A stretch of DNA of 64,000 nucleotides from Parendozoicomonas sp. Alg238-R29 (GTDB lineage Bacteria; Pseudomonadota; Gammaproteobacteria; Pseudomonadales; Endozoicomonadaceae). Shown piece after piece: positions 19,613 to 29,290 of the stretch. The stretch is taken from contig NZ_CAMZOG010000004.1 of NCBI RefSeq assembly GCF_947331445.1, positions 1 to 64,000 of the forward strand, read 5' to 3'. A model generated the notes under the pieces. That model saw only the letters and a program-made list of their open reading frames with translations. It was not told the DNA's origin and searched no databases. Position numbers and translations under genes: made by a program. Numbering within the stretch: the stretch's first letter is position 1; each line of letters starts with the position of its first letter.

Positions 19613-22600
19613 ATGAATGATGGTGTAAATAAAAAGGGCAGCTCCGGCACTCAGCTACCACGCGTGGAAGTTGAGAGCCCCAAACATAAGAGGTTTCACA
19701 AATTTCGTAAAAAGGTGAGTCAATTCAAGGCGAAATATCTCACTCTTTCGGGAAAGAAAGTCGAGGAAGCGGCTCCAAAAACCAGTGTAAAACCATCTGC
19801 AGACGTCGAGCCCCCTGTAAGTTCCCCAACCAAATTACCAGAGCGTAAAGCAGAGACAGTCTCACCTGTTACTCCTGAAGTAAAACCTAAAGGAAAAAAG
19901 AGATTCTGGTTGCCCAGGCGAGCCAAGGAGAACACTCCCGCCCTGTCTGATCCCAAGACAAGCCCGGTATTACCTTTTGTCAACTCAACTCCGCCCAGGG
20001 TTGTTATTAGGGATGACAGTTCAAACGATGGAGAGTCTGTTGATACCTTTGGGGCAAATTATGAGGATGTAAGCTCCGATGCCGATATTGACGATATATT
20101 GTTTCACAGTGGTTTTGACCATAAATCCTCATCACCCCGAACGTTAAAAGCCAAACGCAACCTTGCAGAAAAAACCATTGGCTGGGTGGCGGAGAAAGCT
20201 CTCAAAAAATACCTGCCTGTGGATTCCCAAGAAATTAAGCAATACCAGGAGCAACTGGAAAAGCTGGAAGAGCAAATCAAAAATGCTGCGAAGAATCGTA
20301 AACAGTGTTCGACAGTAGAAAAAACACATGTAGAGCAAAAGAAAAAGCTTGAAAAAGAGTTAAGAGAGGCCAGGAAATCAAAGGAAGGCCTTCAGGGAGA
20401 TATCAAGAAAAACACGAGAAAGTTGGATCAGGAAAGAGAAAATTCAGCAGCTAAAAAGAACGTGGCCAAGTACGAAAGAAAGCTTGAAGATTTTGACGTA
20501 AGAGTGACTGGTGCTAATCAGAAAATATCCCGCCTGGAGCAAGAAGTTGTAAGCCTAAATGCTGCGATTGAGTTGGATCAAAGAACTATTCAGGAAAAAA
20601 CAGATCTTGAAAATCAACTTGTGGTTCGTAAAAAAGCCGTTGAAAGTCATCTTGAAGTGGCCAGAGATCGGCAGAAAATTTTCAATCGACAACTTGTTTC
20701 CCTTATTCTCAGTCTTCGCCGTATCCACCAGAAAAAAACCAGTCTCCCTCCTTTAGAAATGCCCAAATTGAAAATTCCGGTTGGTGATGATCATCTGGAA
20801 TTAAGTAATGTGACTTTCAACCCTTCTGACATTGTGACCCGTATGCAGGATGGACATCCATTTGTTGATATCACCTTAACGGATGTAGAAGCCGATATTC
20901 TTGCACCTATAGAGGGTGGAGTGAAAGTGGATGTCCGCACCAGAATTAATCCGATCACTCTTACTATAGGCGGGCCTATTGGTGCTGCTTTTCATGAATA
21001 CCTTGATTGCAGCAAAGCGAAATTGGCCCCAGCTATGGGTAAACTGGCCAAGGTTATTGTCAAGGCTGTAACCAGTGGTGGGCAGAGCGATGCCCCTGTT
21101 CATCTCAGTGCTGATATCGGCACAGTCACAGTACTTACTGAAGGAATCAACACTGACACAATTGTTCGTGGTGTCAGCGTGGTCGAACGTACTCCCGATT
21201 CTACTCTCCAAATAGTGTTGACCCAGTTAAGATTGCCCGTTCATGTGCATGTTCACCAGCTTGAAGTGAAAACCTCGGGTGAAGTTGATCTGAATGTAGG
21301 AGCACATGATCTGGAACTTGATCTGGACCCCGCTGTTTCCGGCCAGATGGGTGGCCACTCAAGAATAGCTTCTCTTGGTGTTAAAGTCGGAGAGCTTCAC
21401 GTTGATGCTGGTGGGCCTGTGGCACTGGCTGCCAAAACAGTGAGTAAACTTCTGCCTCCCGATCCTTTGCAAGTGTTGAGCGGTAAGGCTTTGTCTCCAT
21501 CAGTACTGGAGAAGCTACCCGCCGATGCCTGTACTGAAATATCCGGCTTTGCGAGCGGACTCGAAGTTAACCTGACTCGCAACGTCAATAAACGACATAC
21601 CAAGCTGAACCAAGCCAAAGAAGTCTGGGTTGTAGAAGGTGATGAAGTGACCAGTATTAAGGCGAAGCAAGTACGCCTGAATACTGCCGGTAATCTACAA
21701 ATAGATGGCACAGTCCATAAAGTCCATCTCAAGACTGAAAAACAGGGCTCAGAGCATGATGTTATTGATTTTTCTCTCGGGGAGGAGGGCGATGAAAAAA
21801 CAGGTTTTGTGACTGTTACCTGTAAGCCCGCTCTGGTTAAAACTCTGGCAAAAGCCTTTGAGAAAGAACCTCAGGAGGGCGAAACCAAAGAAAATGATGG
21901 CCCGCTCCAACATTTCCTGATCGACGGTAATGCGGTTGTCCGGCTGGATGGTAAAGCTGATGTGAAGCACGATAACATATCGGGAACCACTCATTCGGAT
22001 ATTGATGAACTCACTGTTCGCACCGCCCCTTCTGAAAGACCCGTGCAGATTCAAACAGAAGATATGCGCTTGATGTTGCCTTCCAGTGTTAAGGGGCAGG
22101 TCCAGGGTACCCATATTGATTCAAAAGTTGTGGTATACCCCGGTGTGGAGAAGAAGAAAACCAAAGTTCAGCTTGATCGGGTTGATTTAACTGGCGATGG
22201 AGAAATTACCATTGATACTGGGCTGGATACTGGCAGAAAGCCCCGTCATCACTTTGCTTACCCTATACACGGCAAAGGCCATATGACTGGTTTTAAAGTG
22301 GAAACTGTTGGTCATGTAAAAACAGACCAGGGTCGTAAAACCCAAATGACGGTTTTCACTCCGGAAGACTTTGATCTGGAAGTTGAAGAAGTTCGCTCCG
22401 GGCAAATGTCCGTTGGCAAGGTAGGGTTGCACCTCGACCAGGATTTGTCTGGAGAGGTAGCGCTTGAAGGCGTGAGTATTGGATTTAACAATCTAGTGAA
22501 TGATCGTGTGCATTTTGATGCAATAAAAGCAAAAGCATCAGAGGAAAAATACAGAACGGAAGTAGCGATCAGGGAATGCATCCAGGTTTTACAGCACCAG

Positions 22601-24820
22601 CTTTTAACTACCAGAAAGCTGGTAGAAGCCGATGCCAAGTCTCAAGCTGCCACGACGTATCCTCCATTGTCTGTTGATGATTTTGAGTCAGAAGATCAGA
22701 AACAAATAGAAGAGCATTTAACAGTTTTCGACAGTCGGCTGAACAAGGTTGATGATCTGGTTAATCGGGGGATGGATGAGGTTCAGGCAAAAGCGGAAGC
22801 TCTAAAAGCCTTCCCGGAGGTTGTCACCGATAAAACTCTGGAAAACCATGATAGGGTTCAGGATATTAAGGCGCATATTGAGGCTGCGGAACAACAGCAT
22901 GAGAGATTCCGGGAGCAGGTAAAGAGACTGGTTCAATCCGAAGCTCTCTGGCAAGAGGCGGAAGAAAAAGCAGCGCGAATGCACCCGACACCGGATCTCA
23001 AGGATTTTAGTCAGAAAGACCAGAAGCGTATAGGGGACCATTTGGAAGCTTTTAGCAGCAGACTTGATAGGGTTGAGGAATTAGTTAACTCGGGTTTGGA
23101 GGTTAAAGTCGCTCAAGTCCAAGCCCAGGTGGAGTTTCCGGAGGTAGTTTCTGAAGATCTCGATGAATTTCATAAGCTTGACGAAGATACCGATGCCATT
23201 CAGGTTTTTGATTCACTAGGATTGAAAAAACGCGGAAGGTTCACGCGTTGGGTGAAATCAGCTTTACGTGATAAGACACTGATGATGGATGGACATGTTC
23301 CCGTGACCCAGGGTGCTATGTTGCTCAATGATTTGAGAGCAACCCATATTCGTGTTCTTCCAAATGCCACAGTGGCCCGCTTGCCTATTGAGCGCAGAGT
23401 CAAAGAGTTGGAAGACCGTGAATTGAAAGGTGAAATCCTTTCTGATCAAGAATGGAAAGAGCTTCAGGCCAAGCGGCAGAGGCTGGCAACCATGCCTAGA
23501 CCCAGCTTGCGGGCACGAGCAATGGCTGGGGTGTTAAGCCTTGGCGTTCGAGCCGTGGTTTTCTTTGCTAGTGGAAGAGCAGTACAGGTAAGCAATGAGA
23601 ATGGTCGCCCAGTAGTGCGTTCTCCAATACTGAGAAACAGGAAACTGCCGGTTGGTGAAAAGTTGGAATCCCATCTGGTGGTGAATAAGAATGGTTCGCT
23701 GAATATTGCAGCTATGCAGAATCTTGCGACTGGGATGTACTGTTTCCCATGGCGTACAAGGGAACAGTTGGATGGACTGTTAACTCAAGTTTACTCAAGC
23801 CCTGATCCGATTGAGAGTCTGGATAAGTTACTGGGTCGGGTAGAAGAGGCGCTTGGCGACAGTGCTCGTGTTCAGGAAGCCCTCTACCTTTTGAGTAGTT
23901 TGAATATTGAAACCCTGATCAATCAGGCACAATCTGCGGGAGACAACAAAGGGCTCAGGCATCGTCTACGCAGTGTTGCCACCCATGCTCTTCGGAACCC
24001 TGCGACTCAGGGCGTTGCACAGTATCTCTATAACACGGGCTTCCGCTTGTTGTCTCCAGTATCACCAGCAACTTTACAGGAATTGGCGGATCACTGTGAG
24101 GAAACTGGTCGTCAGGCGATGAATCTGGCGGAGCTCTACCTGAAGTGCAGAGAAACAGGCAAAGCTGCTCTCATATTACAGAAGGTGGTTGAGGCGGAAT
24201 CTGGAAATGTCAACGCCCGCTTGCTGCTAGCCCAAGTTCAATGGGATCAAGGTGAACGGGAAGGTGTTCTCCAGCTTCTTGAGGAAGCAGCTATTGCCGG
24301 TGCGACCGACCAGGTATTGCCTGTTCTGGACAACTATATCGGCAAGACTCCCGATGATCCCGAAACCCAAACCAAAATGCGCCTGCTAAAGGGGGCTTTA
24401 GCTTTACGTCTTGAGGTGAAAACTGGTGAATGTGGCGGGTTCCTCAGTGGTGTTAATACACTTGAGATGCTTATCGCGTCTGATTCCGCAGCTAAAGGCA
24501 AAGCTGTTGAAATTCTAACGAGTCGTTGCCAACACGCCTATCACGTAAAGGAAAGACTGGATCTGGAAGAGTGGGAAGTCTGGAGTGATAAGATGGAGAA
24601 GGCGGCTAAACGTATTGAAGCGGGTAAGCCTGTCGATTTGACTCCAGAAGAATGCAAGCTTGGAGCCATGAGCTTTATGTACTGCTTCCGTGGTGTTTAT
24701 CCTAACCTGAAAATTGCCCGGGCCATGCTACTTGCTGTTGTTCCCAGAACACCGGCTATTGATGTGCATCTGGATATTCTGGCGGATGTTGAGGCCAGAC
24801 AGCAGAAAAGCGCGGCCTGA
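19613..24820 (+). CDS. Giant 1735-residue coiled-coil, beta-rich and TPR-like protein
   Basis: I do not recognise a family. The start at ATG 19613 follows CAGGGGATTTCAGGG; an upstream TTG at 19580 is less likely. No signal peptide is seen. Residues 1–190 are basic and Pro/Ser-rich. About 199–376 form a Lys/Glu-rich coiled coil. About 382–975 form a long beta-rich region of repeated short strands (DITLTDVEADILAPIEGGV, LHVDAGGPVALAAK, IDGTVHKVHLKTEKQ), reminiscent of the repeating-strand lipid-transfer folds of AsmA-like proteins, although this is only a visual impression. About 1003–1192 hold two copies of a helical repeat. About 1330–1345 are mildly hydrophobic (MAGVLSLGVRAVVFFASG). The last 250 residues look like TPR helices (AELYLKCRETGKAALILQKV). 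It lies 100 bp after the DUF4139 gene on the same strand. Confidence 0.75.
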   Translation: MNDGVNKKGSSGTQLPRVEVESPKHKRFHKFRKKVSQFKAKYLTLSGKKVEEAAPKTSVKPSADVEPPVSSPTKLPERKAETVSPVTPEVKPKGKKRFWLPRRAKENTPALSDPKTSPVLPFVNSTPPRVVIRDDSSNDGESVDTFGANYEDVSSDADIDDILFHSGFDHKSSSPRTLKAKRNLAEKTIGWVAEKALKKYLPVDSQEIKQYQEQLEKLEEQIKNAAKNRKQCSTVEKTHVEQKKKLEKELREARKSKEGLQGDIKKNTRKLDQERENSAAKKNVAKYERKLEDFDVRVTGANQKISRLEQEVVSLNAAIELDQRTIQEKTDLENQLVVRKKAVESHLEVARDRQKIFNRQLVSLILSLRRIHQKKTSLPPLEMPKLKIPVGDDHLELSNVTFNPSDIVTRMQDGHPFVDITLTDVEADILAPIEGGVKVDVRTRINPITLTIGGPIGAAFHEYLDCSKAKLAPAMGKLAKVIVKAVTSGGQSDAPVHLSADIGTVTVLTEGINTDTIVRGVSVVERTPDSTLQIVLTQLRLPVHVHVHQLEVKTSGEVDLNVGAHDLELDLDPAVSGQMGGHSRIASLGVKVGELHVDAGGPVALAAKTVSKLLPPDPLQVLSGKALSPSVLEKLPADACTEISGFASGLEVNLTRNVNKRHTKLNQAKEVWVVEGDEVTSIKAKQVRLNTAGNLQIDGTVHKVHLKTEKQGSEHDVIDFSLGEEGDEKTGFVTVTCKPALVKTLAKAFEKEPQEGETKENDGPLQHFLIDGNAVVRLDGKADVKHDNISGTTHSDIDELTVRTAPSERPVQIQTEDMRLMLPSSVKGQVQGTHIDSKVVVYPGVEKKKTKVQLDRVDLTGDGEITIDTGLDTGRKPRHHFAYPIHGKGHMTGFKVETVGHVKTDQGRKTQMTVFTPEDFDLEVEEVRSGQMSVGKVGLHLDQDLSGEVALEGVSIGFNNLVNDRVHFDAIKAKASEEKYRTEVAIRECIQVLQHQLLTTRKLVEADAKSQAATTYPPLSVDDFESEDQKQIEEHLTVFDSRLNKVDDLVNRGMDEVQAKAEALKAFPEVVTDKTLENHDRVQDIKAHIEAAEQQHERFREQVKRLVQSEALWQEAEEKAARMHPTPDLKDFSQKDQKRIGDHLEAFSSRLDRVEELVNSGLEVKVAQVQAQVEFPEVVSEDLDEFHKLDEDTDAIQVFDSLGLKKRGRFTRWVKSALRDKTLMMDGHVPVTQGAMLLNDLRATHIRVLPNATVARLPIERRVKELEDRELKGEILSDQEWKELQAKRQRLATMPRPSLRARAMAGVLSLGVRAVVFFASGRAVQVSNENGRPVVRSPILRNRKLPVGEKLESHLVVNKNGSLNIAAMQNLATGMYCFPWRTREQLDGLLTQVYSSPDPIESLDKLLGRVEEALGDSARVQEALYLLSSLNIETLINQAQSAGDNKGLRHRLRSVATHALRNPATQGVAQYLYNTGFRLLSPVSPATLQELADHCEETGRQAMNLAELYLKCRETGKAALILQKVVEAESGNVNARLLLAQVQWDQGEREGVLQLLEEAAIAGATDQVLPVLDNYIGKTPDDPETQTKMRLLKGALALRLEVKTGECGGFLSGVNTLEMLIASDSAAKGKAVEILTSRCQHAYHVKERLDLEEWEVWSDKMEKAAKRIEAGKPVDLTPEECKLGAMSFMYCFRGVYPNLKIARAMLLAVVPRTPAIDVHLDILADVEARQQKSAA
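22619..23190 (+). repeat. Two-copy internal duplication within the giant protein gene
   Basis: Protein residues about 1003–1082 and 1112–1192 align: DFESEDQKQIEEHLTVF against DFSQKDQKRIGDHLEAF, then SRLNKVDDLVNRG against SRLDRVEELVNSG, and both end FPEVV. The copies have diverged at DNA level, so the duplication is old and selected at protein level. Confidence 0.85.
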
Positions 24821-24897
24821 TTTATCACTCTACAGTCTCGCTTTAAAAGCCAGAAATGATTCTTTTAGTATAAAGCTCCCGACAGTGGAACTTTATT

Positions 24898-25213
24898 ATG
24901 TCTGTCAATCCTTTCTCTTTTCGATCTATTGTTGTGCTAACTGGTGCTGGTATTTCTGCAGAATCCGGTATTCGCACGTTTCGGGGATTTGACGGGCTTT
25001 GGGAAGATCACTGCATTGAAGATGTAGCATCACCTGAAGGGTTTGTACGGGACTTACATCGTTGAGCTGAATCTTGCCCCCGGCGAGCATGCCAGCCATT
25101 TTGACCTCTTTATGAACGGGATGGCTACAGATACCGTTCCTTCTTTTTTTATTTTTATGCCTCAGGCCTGGTCAGTGAGACTAACCGAAAATGTCAGTGT
25201 TACTGACATTTGA
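24898..25213 (+). pseudogene. cobB: cobB (Sir2-type deacylase) remnant with internal deletion
   Basis: From ATG 24898 the frame reads the CobB N-terminus: [20 protein letters not shown], then [20 protein letters not shown], ending at a TGA at 25063. In another frame from about 25049 the sequence reads the CobB C-terminus: [20 protein letters not shown] followed by MNGMATDTVPSFF, to a TGA at 25211. The two pieces abut, so roughly 450 bp of the middle, including the catalytic His and the zinc cysteines, were lost and the frames no longer match. An intact enzyme would use NAD to remove acyl groups from lysines. It cannot be functional here. It is the only content of the 500-bp gap after the giant gene. 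Confidence 0.88.
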
Positions 25214-25321
25214 TTGTTGGTATTGCTGAACCTTGTGTTAGCTGCTCTGTCTGAACAGGGGTAAGGATCACCAGATAACCGGTATGGATGCCGCCAGCAG
25301 ATCATAAAGTGGGGCAGACAT

Positions 25322-26023
25322 ATGGCGTTCAGACTCTCAGGGGCTGTTTTCAGTTTTGTTATGGCTGCGGGAATCGCTTTCCCGGCAGTGGCAACAGAAA
25401 ACTCTCATACGACTCAAAACTTCCACCCAAGCCAAAATCATGAAATTAACACCAAAATTCTCGGGTTTGAGGTTGTCCTGAACGCCAGTGGGAAATCTTG
25501 GTCAGGTCAGGTGATTATGGCCCATGAACAATGGTTGAACGGTAGTAGTCTCAGGCTCAGCAGTCATTTTTCAAATACACCGCCGGAAGGCCTGCGACTG
25601 CCTGAATATGAAGATCTGCAGGAAGATGGAGGTATGGTGTTTACCCGGGTTTCTTCATCCTCAAAACCTAAGAGTGATAGTGAAGAGTTAGTGCGGGTTA
25701 CAGAATATGGCACATTCGCGCATATGGGAGACATGGTAGGTAAACTTCCTTTATTCCCTGAGGGGCGTAAAACAGTTAACGCTAACCGACTTTATCTCAG
25801 TCATTTTCTGTTGTTGGATGAACCTGCTTTTATCAAGGAGATTTATGCCAGCCATACTGGTAGTGGTTATAAATATGACCTGACCATGAGCGACAGTTCA
25901 CACATAACTTACCGGTTGAGTAACCAACAGGAACTTCAGGGTATAACCATTGAAAGGCTTAATAAAACACTGACTTATAGAGTCGCCCCCTCGGTTGATA
26001 TGCGGGTTGCTACGCAGCCCTAG
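25322..26023 (+). CDS. Secreted protein of unknown function
   Basis: A 233-residue protein with a clear Sec signal peptide (first 24 residues ending PAVA). The mature part is hydrophilic and predicted mostly beta (TKILGFEVVLNASGKSWSGQ, YLSHFLLLDEPAFIKEIYAS). I recognise no domain, and it has no cysteines after the signal. It lies between two pseudogenes, but its own frame is intact, which suggests it is still selected. The start lies after GGGGCAGA. Confidence 0.6.
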   Translation: MAFRLSGAVFSFVMAAGIAFPAVATENSHTTQNFHPSQNHEINTKILGFEVVLNASGKSWSGQVIMAHEQWLNGSSLRLSSHFSNTPPEGLRLPEYEDLQEDGGMVFTRVSSSSKPKSDSEELVRVTEYGTFAHMGDMVGKLPLFPEGRKTVNANRLYLSHFLLLDEPAFIKEIYASHTGSGYKYDLTMSDSSHITYRLSNQQELQGITIERLNKTLTYRVAPSVDMRVATQP

Positions 26024-26150
26024 TCGCCCTTCGGTAGCTTTTGTTTTATAGCACTTTTTGAGAAGACTTTCCTGGTTGCCGTTCTGGTTGGCTGGGTAAA
26101 AGGGCGCTAGGATAGCCTTACAAACTGCTCTCATTTTGGGGGGAGCTGCC

Positions 26151-26560
26151 ATGAATATTCAGGGTATGAAGTTTGAAGAGGTGATGGACTGTTTTATGAA
26201 TGGGTTTCAGCGCAGAAACCCAGGCGAAGAAAACTTCCATCAGGCAGTCAGAGAACTGGCGGCAGATGTCATTCCTTTTATGATTGCAACGCCACGATAT
26301 GCCCGGATGAATATTCTGGAACGACTTACCGAACCAGACAGGATAATCAGTTTCCGGGTGAACTGGCGGGATGATGAAAATAATGTGGCACCAATCGTGG
26401 TTACCGTGTTCAGCACAATAATTCTATTGGCTCCTATAAAGGCGGACTTCGTTTCCACAAGAACGTTACCCTTGATACTCTGAAGTTTCTGGCTTTCGAA
26501 CAAACTTTTAACAGAAAAGTAAAAGCTCCCGGCATACCCGGGAGCCTGCTGAAGAGTTAA
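26151..26560 (+). pseudogene. gdhA: gdhA (NADP-glutamate dehydrogenase) 5' remnant
   Basis: From ATG 26151, preceded by GGGGGGAG, the frame matches the N-terminus of GdhA: NGFQRRNPGEENFHQAVREL, then NILERLTEPDRIISFRVNWR. Near 26391–26393 one base is missing and the match continues in the next frame as [20 protein letters not shown], then [20 protein letters not shown]. It then ends abruptly at the VWA-gene terminator. Only about 120 of roughly 447 residues remain, without the catalytic lysine region or the NADP domain. Both a frameshift and a large 3' deletion inactivate it, removing one ammonia-assimilation route unless another copy exists elsewhere. Confidence 0.9.
26525..26545 (-). terminator. 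Rho-independent terminator of the VWA gene
   Basis: An 8-bp GC-rich stem (26525–26532 with 26538–26545) with loop CATAC is followed on the minus strand by TTTTACTTTTC. Confidence 0.85.
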
Positions 26561-27735
26561 CGGCTTAGGTAGCGCATCCCATCTTCAATACCCTTTACTG
26601 TGAGAGGATACATCCTGTTCTCCACCAATTTCAGAATCTGGTCGGTTGAAGTGGTGTATTCCCAATGGGTTTCCGGGTAAGGGTTCAGCCATACAAGCTT
26701 GCGATATTTTTCCATAAACCGAAGCATCCAGGTTGAGCCGGCTTCTTCATTCCAATGCTCAACACTACCGCCAGGTTCGGTTACTTCATAAGGAGCCATA
26801 GTGGCATCACCGACAAAGATAACTTTATAGTCTTCACCATACTTATGAAGGATATCGAGAGTCTGAATACGATCCTGATGGCGGCGCAGGTTGTCTTTCC
26901 AGACGGATTCATAAATAAAATTATGGAAGTAGAAAAACTCGAGATGCTTGAATTCAGTCTTGATAGCGGAAAACAGTTCTTCACATACCTTTACGTGGGC
27001 ATCCATAGTGCCGCCGATATCCATTAATACCAGAACTTTCACATTGTTGTGACGCTCCGGCACCATCTTGATATCCAGCATGCCCCCGGCTCGTGCTGTG
27101 GAATGAATGGTGTCATCCATATCCAGTTCTTCCTGGGCGCCTTCACGGGCAAACTTTCTTAAACGACGCAGGGCGACTTTGATATTTCGGGTACCCAGTT
27201 CTACGGAATCATCAAGGTTTCTAAATTCCCGCTTGTCCCACACTTTTACTGCGCTTTGGTTGCGTCCACCATCCTGCCCCATACGAATCCCTTCAGGGTT
27301 GAAGCCGTAGGCTCCAAAAGGAGATGTACCACCGGTACCAATCCATTTGTTACCACCTTGATGGCGTTTCTGCTGTTCGGCGAGGCGTTCTTTAAACTGC
27401 TTAATCAACTCCTCAAAATTACCAAGACTCATGATTTTGGCTTTTTCTTCGTCAGTGAGGAATTTCTCGAACTCCTTACGCAGCCACTCATCAGGAACCA
27501 TCGCTTCAGGCAACATTTCAAGCGTATCAACACCATCAAAGAATTCTGAGAAGGCGCGGTCAAAACGATCGAAGTGCCGTTCGTCTTTGATCAGAATGGC
27601 TTTGGCAAGATGGTAAAACTCTTCACGATCCGCGAAGACAAGGTGCGCTTTTAATGCTTCCAGCAGATCCAGGTACTCTCGGATACTGACTGGAGCTTTA
27701 TACCGCCTGAGGGTATCAAAGAAATTCAACAGCAT
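26557..27735 (-). CDS. VWA-domain (CoxE/YehP-like) protein, MoxR partner
   Basis: A 392-residue cytoplasmic protein. Residues about 1–130 are helical; the von Willebrand A fold begins near 232. The metal site (MIDAS) is DIGGT at 239–243 rather than the classic DxSxS, a variant known in CoxE-like members. Proteins of this kind pair with MoxR AAA+ ATPases as metal-insertion or complex-remodelling chaperones. The likely partner is the MoxR gene at 29291–30133, also on the minus strand, but a LuxR regulator and about 1.5 kb lie between them, so they may not be one transcript. A terminator directly follows. Confidence 0.85.
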   Translation of the reverse strand: MLLNFFDTLRRYKAPVSIREYLDLLEALKAHLVFADREEFYHLAKAILIKDERHFDRFDRAFSEFFDGVDTLEMLPEAMVPDEWLRKEFEKFLTDEEKAKIMSLGNFEELIKQFKERLAEQQKRHQGGNKWIGTGGTSPFGAYGFNPEGIRMGQDGGRNQSAVKVWDKREFRNLDDSVELGTRNIKVALRRLRKFAREGAQEELDMDDTIHSTARAGGMLDIKMVPERHNNVKVLVLMDIGGTMDAHVKVCEELFSAIKTEFKHLEFFYFHNFIYESVWKDNLRRHQDRIQTLDILHKYGEDYKVIFVGDATMAPYEVTEPGGSVEHWNEEAGSTWMLRFMEKYRKLVWLNPYPETHWEYTTSTDQILKLVENRMYPLTVKGIEDGMRYLSR

Positions 27736-28217
27736 ATTCTTGTCATTTTAATAAAATGCAGTGGAGCAAGAATAGGGGAGTTGCTGCAGGCATGCAATGG
27801 ACTCCCCGTTGGCTGACAGAATTACTGGTTTGCTGCGGTCAGAAGATTATCAACAATTTTACGATTAACACGGATTACGATTGTTGGGAAATTATTATCT
27901 TTATAGTCAAGAACCGGTTTCCAGAGTCTCTATGTAAAATGCTGATACTGCTTGATAGGACAACCTTCAAGGGCAGCAAGTTGTTGTGACTGAGAGGCAA
28001 AAATGCCACGGGACGGGAAGGTAAACAGAGCAGCCAGGATGCAGCGAAGCAACCTATTTCGTTCTTTAATAGATGTGTTTTTATTGTGTGCCTGAAAAGA
28101 TCATCATAAATGGAAAGAGCCTTCAATGACCGCTGAGTCGCTACAGAAGGTTATAAGTGGAGGGTGGAGGGAAATGCGTGCAATTCAGAGCCTGGCATGC
28201 AGACCCTGAGATATTAT
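27736..28217. other. Non-coding stretch, nothing recognised
   Basis: About 480 bp between the VWA gene and the LuxR-type gene. Short open frames on both strands have no family resemblance. It is likely to hold the VWA gene promoter; no strong hairpin or repeat was seen. Confidence 0.4.
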
Positions 28218-29030
28218 TTAGATGATTTTATGATCTTTAGCGAGGGATACCAGATGGGTGCGGTTTCTGGCACCAAGTACCCGTTTAGCTTCCCGGTAAT
28301 GGTAGTTCACACCGTTGTCACTGATATCGGTCATATCGGCGATAGCACGTGAGGAATAGCCTTCAGAAGCTAGTTTCAGGATGTGTCTGGCCCGTGGTGA
28401 GAGTACTTTCCTGATAATGTAAGGATTAAACTTTTCTTGTCTGAAAGCCATAAGTTCCAAGTGCCAGCCAAGAACTCGTGCATTCAACTCTTTACGAACG
28501 CTCTGGTAATGAACCGCAAGCTCATTAGGAGGTAGCTGACTCTGCAGCGAGAAAATGCAGAACCAATCTGAACCTGTCTGCCAGCGCAGAGGGAGTATCA
28601 CCATGCTGGAAATGTTGTAACGCTGGAAAAGGTTCTGAGTGGCAGATGTATCCGAGCCCGGAGCAGGGCAAATGATTGGTTCATGGGCAGATATCAATCT
28701 GGTGAGAAGATTATCGTCTTCTGCCAATGTGTGGTAATAGGTGCGGAGGATTTTTTCGGATAAGGTTCCAAAGCCTTCCCGGCCGTCGGCTCTCTGCTTT
28801 ATATCAAAGTTCAGATGTTCGCCACGCTCCTTACTGGTTAGGCTGGTAGGTAGTGAGCTATAGCGGAAGCTGCTAAAGCCAAGGTTGGTAATAGTATTTT
28901 GAATCTCCACCTGGATGACATCCAGAGATCGTGCGGATTGAGAAAAAATATCTTCGTTATCCTGATTGTTACTTTCCGTAGCCAATTGGCTACTCAGAAC
29001 AACCCTTCCTCCAGCTTTCACCTGCTGCAT
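28218..29030 (-). CDS. LuxR-type transcriptional regulator
   Basis: A 270-residue regulator. Residues 209–264 are a LuxR/GerE winged helix (LSPRARHILKLASEGYSSRA, then IADMTDISDNGVNYHYREAK), which binds DNA as a dimer. The N-terminal 30–195 has the length and pattern of an autoinducer-binding-like domain (LGFSSFRYSS, SSMVILPLRWQTGSDWFCIF), so it could be a quorum-sensing or solo LuxR receptor. No luxI-type synthase is in this window. It sits between the MoxR and VWA genes on the same strand and may control them; this is inference from position only. Confidence 0.8.
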   Translation of the reverse strand: MQQVKAGGRVVLSSQLATESNNQDNEDIFSQSARSLDVIQVEIQNTITNLGFSSFRYSSLPTSLTSKERGEHLNFDIKQRADGREGFGTLSEKILRTYYHTLAEDDNLLTRLISAHEPIICPAPGSDTSATQNLFQRYNISSMVILPLRWQTGSDWFCIFSLQSQLPPNELAVHYQSVRKELNARVLGWHLELMAFRQEKFNPYIIRKVLSPRARHILKLASEGYSSRAIADMTDISDNGVNYHYREAKRVLGARNRTHLVSLAKDHKII

Positions 29031-29191
29031 AAGAACCCCCTGTGTTATCCGTAAACGAATACGATTTCCCTGATTTACATGCGACGAGTGTCTTTTTATG
29101 TATTTGAATAATGTCAGACTATGTTTTAGTAAGTAAGAGGCTTTCTAGGCAGATAAGAAAAAAAAACAGGAGATATGATGTTTGAAGGACA

Positions 29192-29235
29192 ATTTTCGCC
29201 TTATTGTTTCTTGTAAAGACAAATAAGGCGAAAAT
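29192..29235. terminator. Hairpin between moxR-type and luxR-type genes
   Basis: A perfect 14-bp stem (ATTTTCGCCTTATT at 29192–29205 with its complement at 29222–29235) and 16-nt loop lie 56 bp beyond the MoxR stop. It probably ends the MoxR transcript, which would separate it from the downstream luxR and VWA genes. Confidence 0.55.
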
Positions 29236-29290
29236 GATTAAAGAGTGTTTATGGAAAATGTCAGCACTCTATTTTCTATGTGATTATTTT

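Noticed and set aside
22619-23190. Recombination hotspot or VNTR in the giant gene
   Set aside because: The two copies are similar only as protein and differ at DNA level, so it is an old domain duplication.
27756-28126. Short frames on both strands between the VWA and LuxR-type genes
   Set aside because: Overlapping opposing frames without ribosome binding sites or domains.
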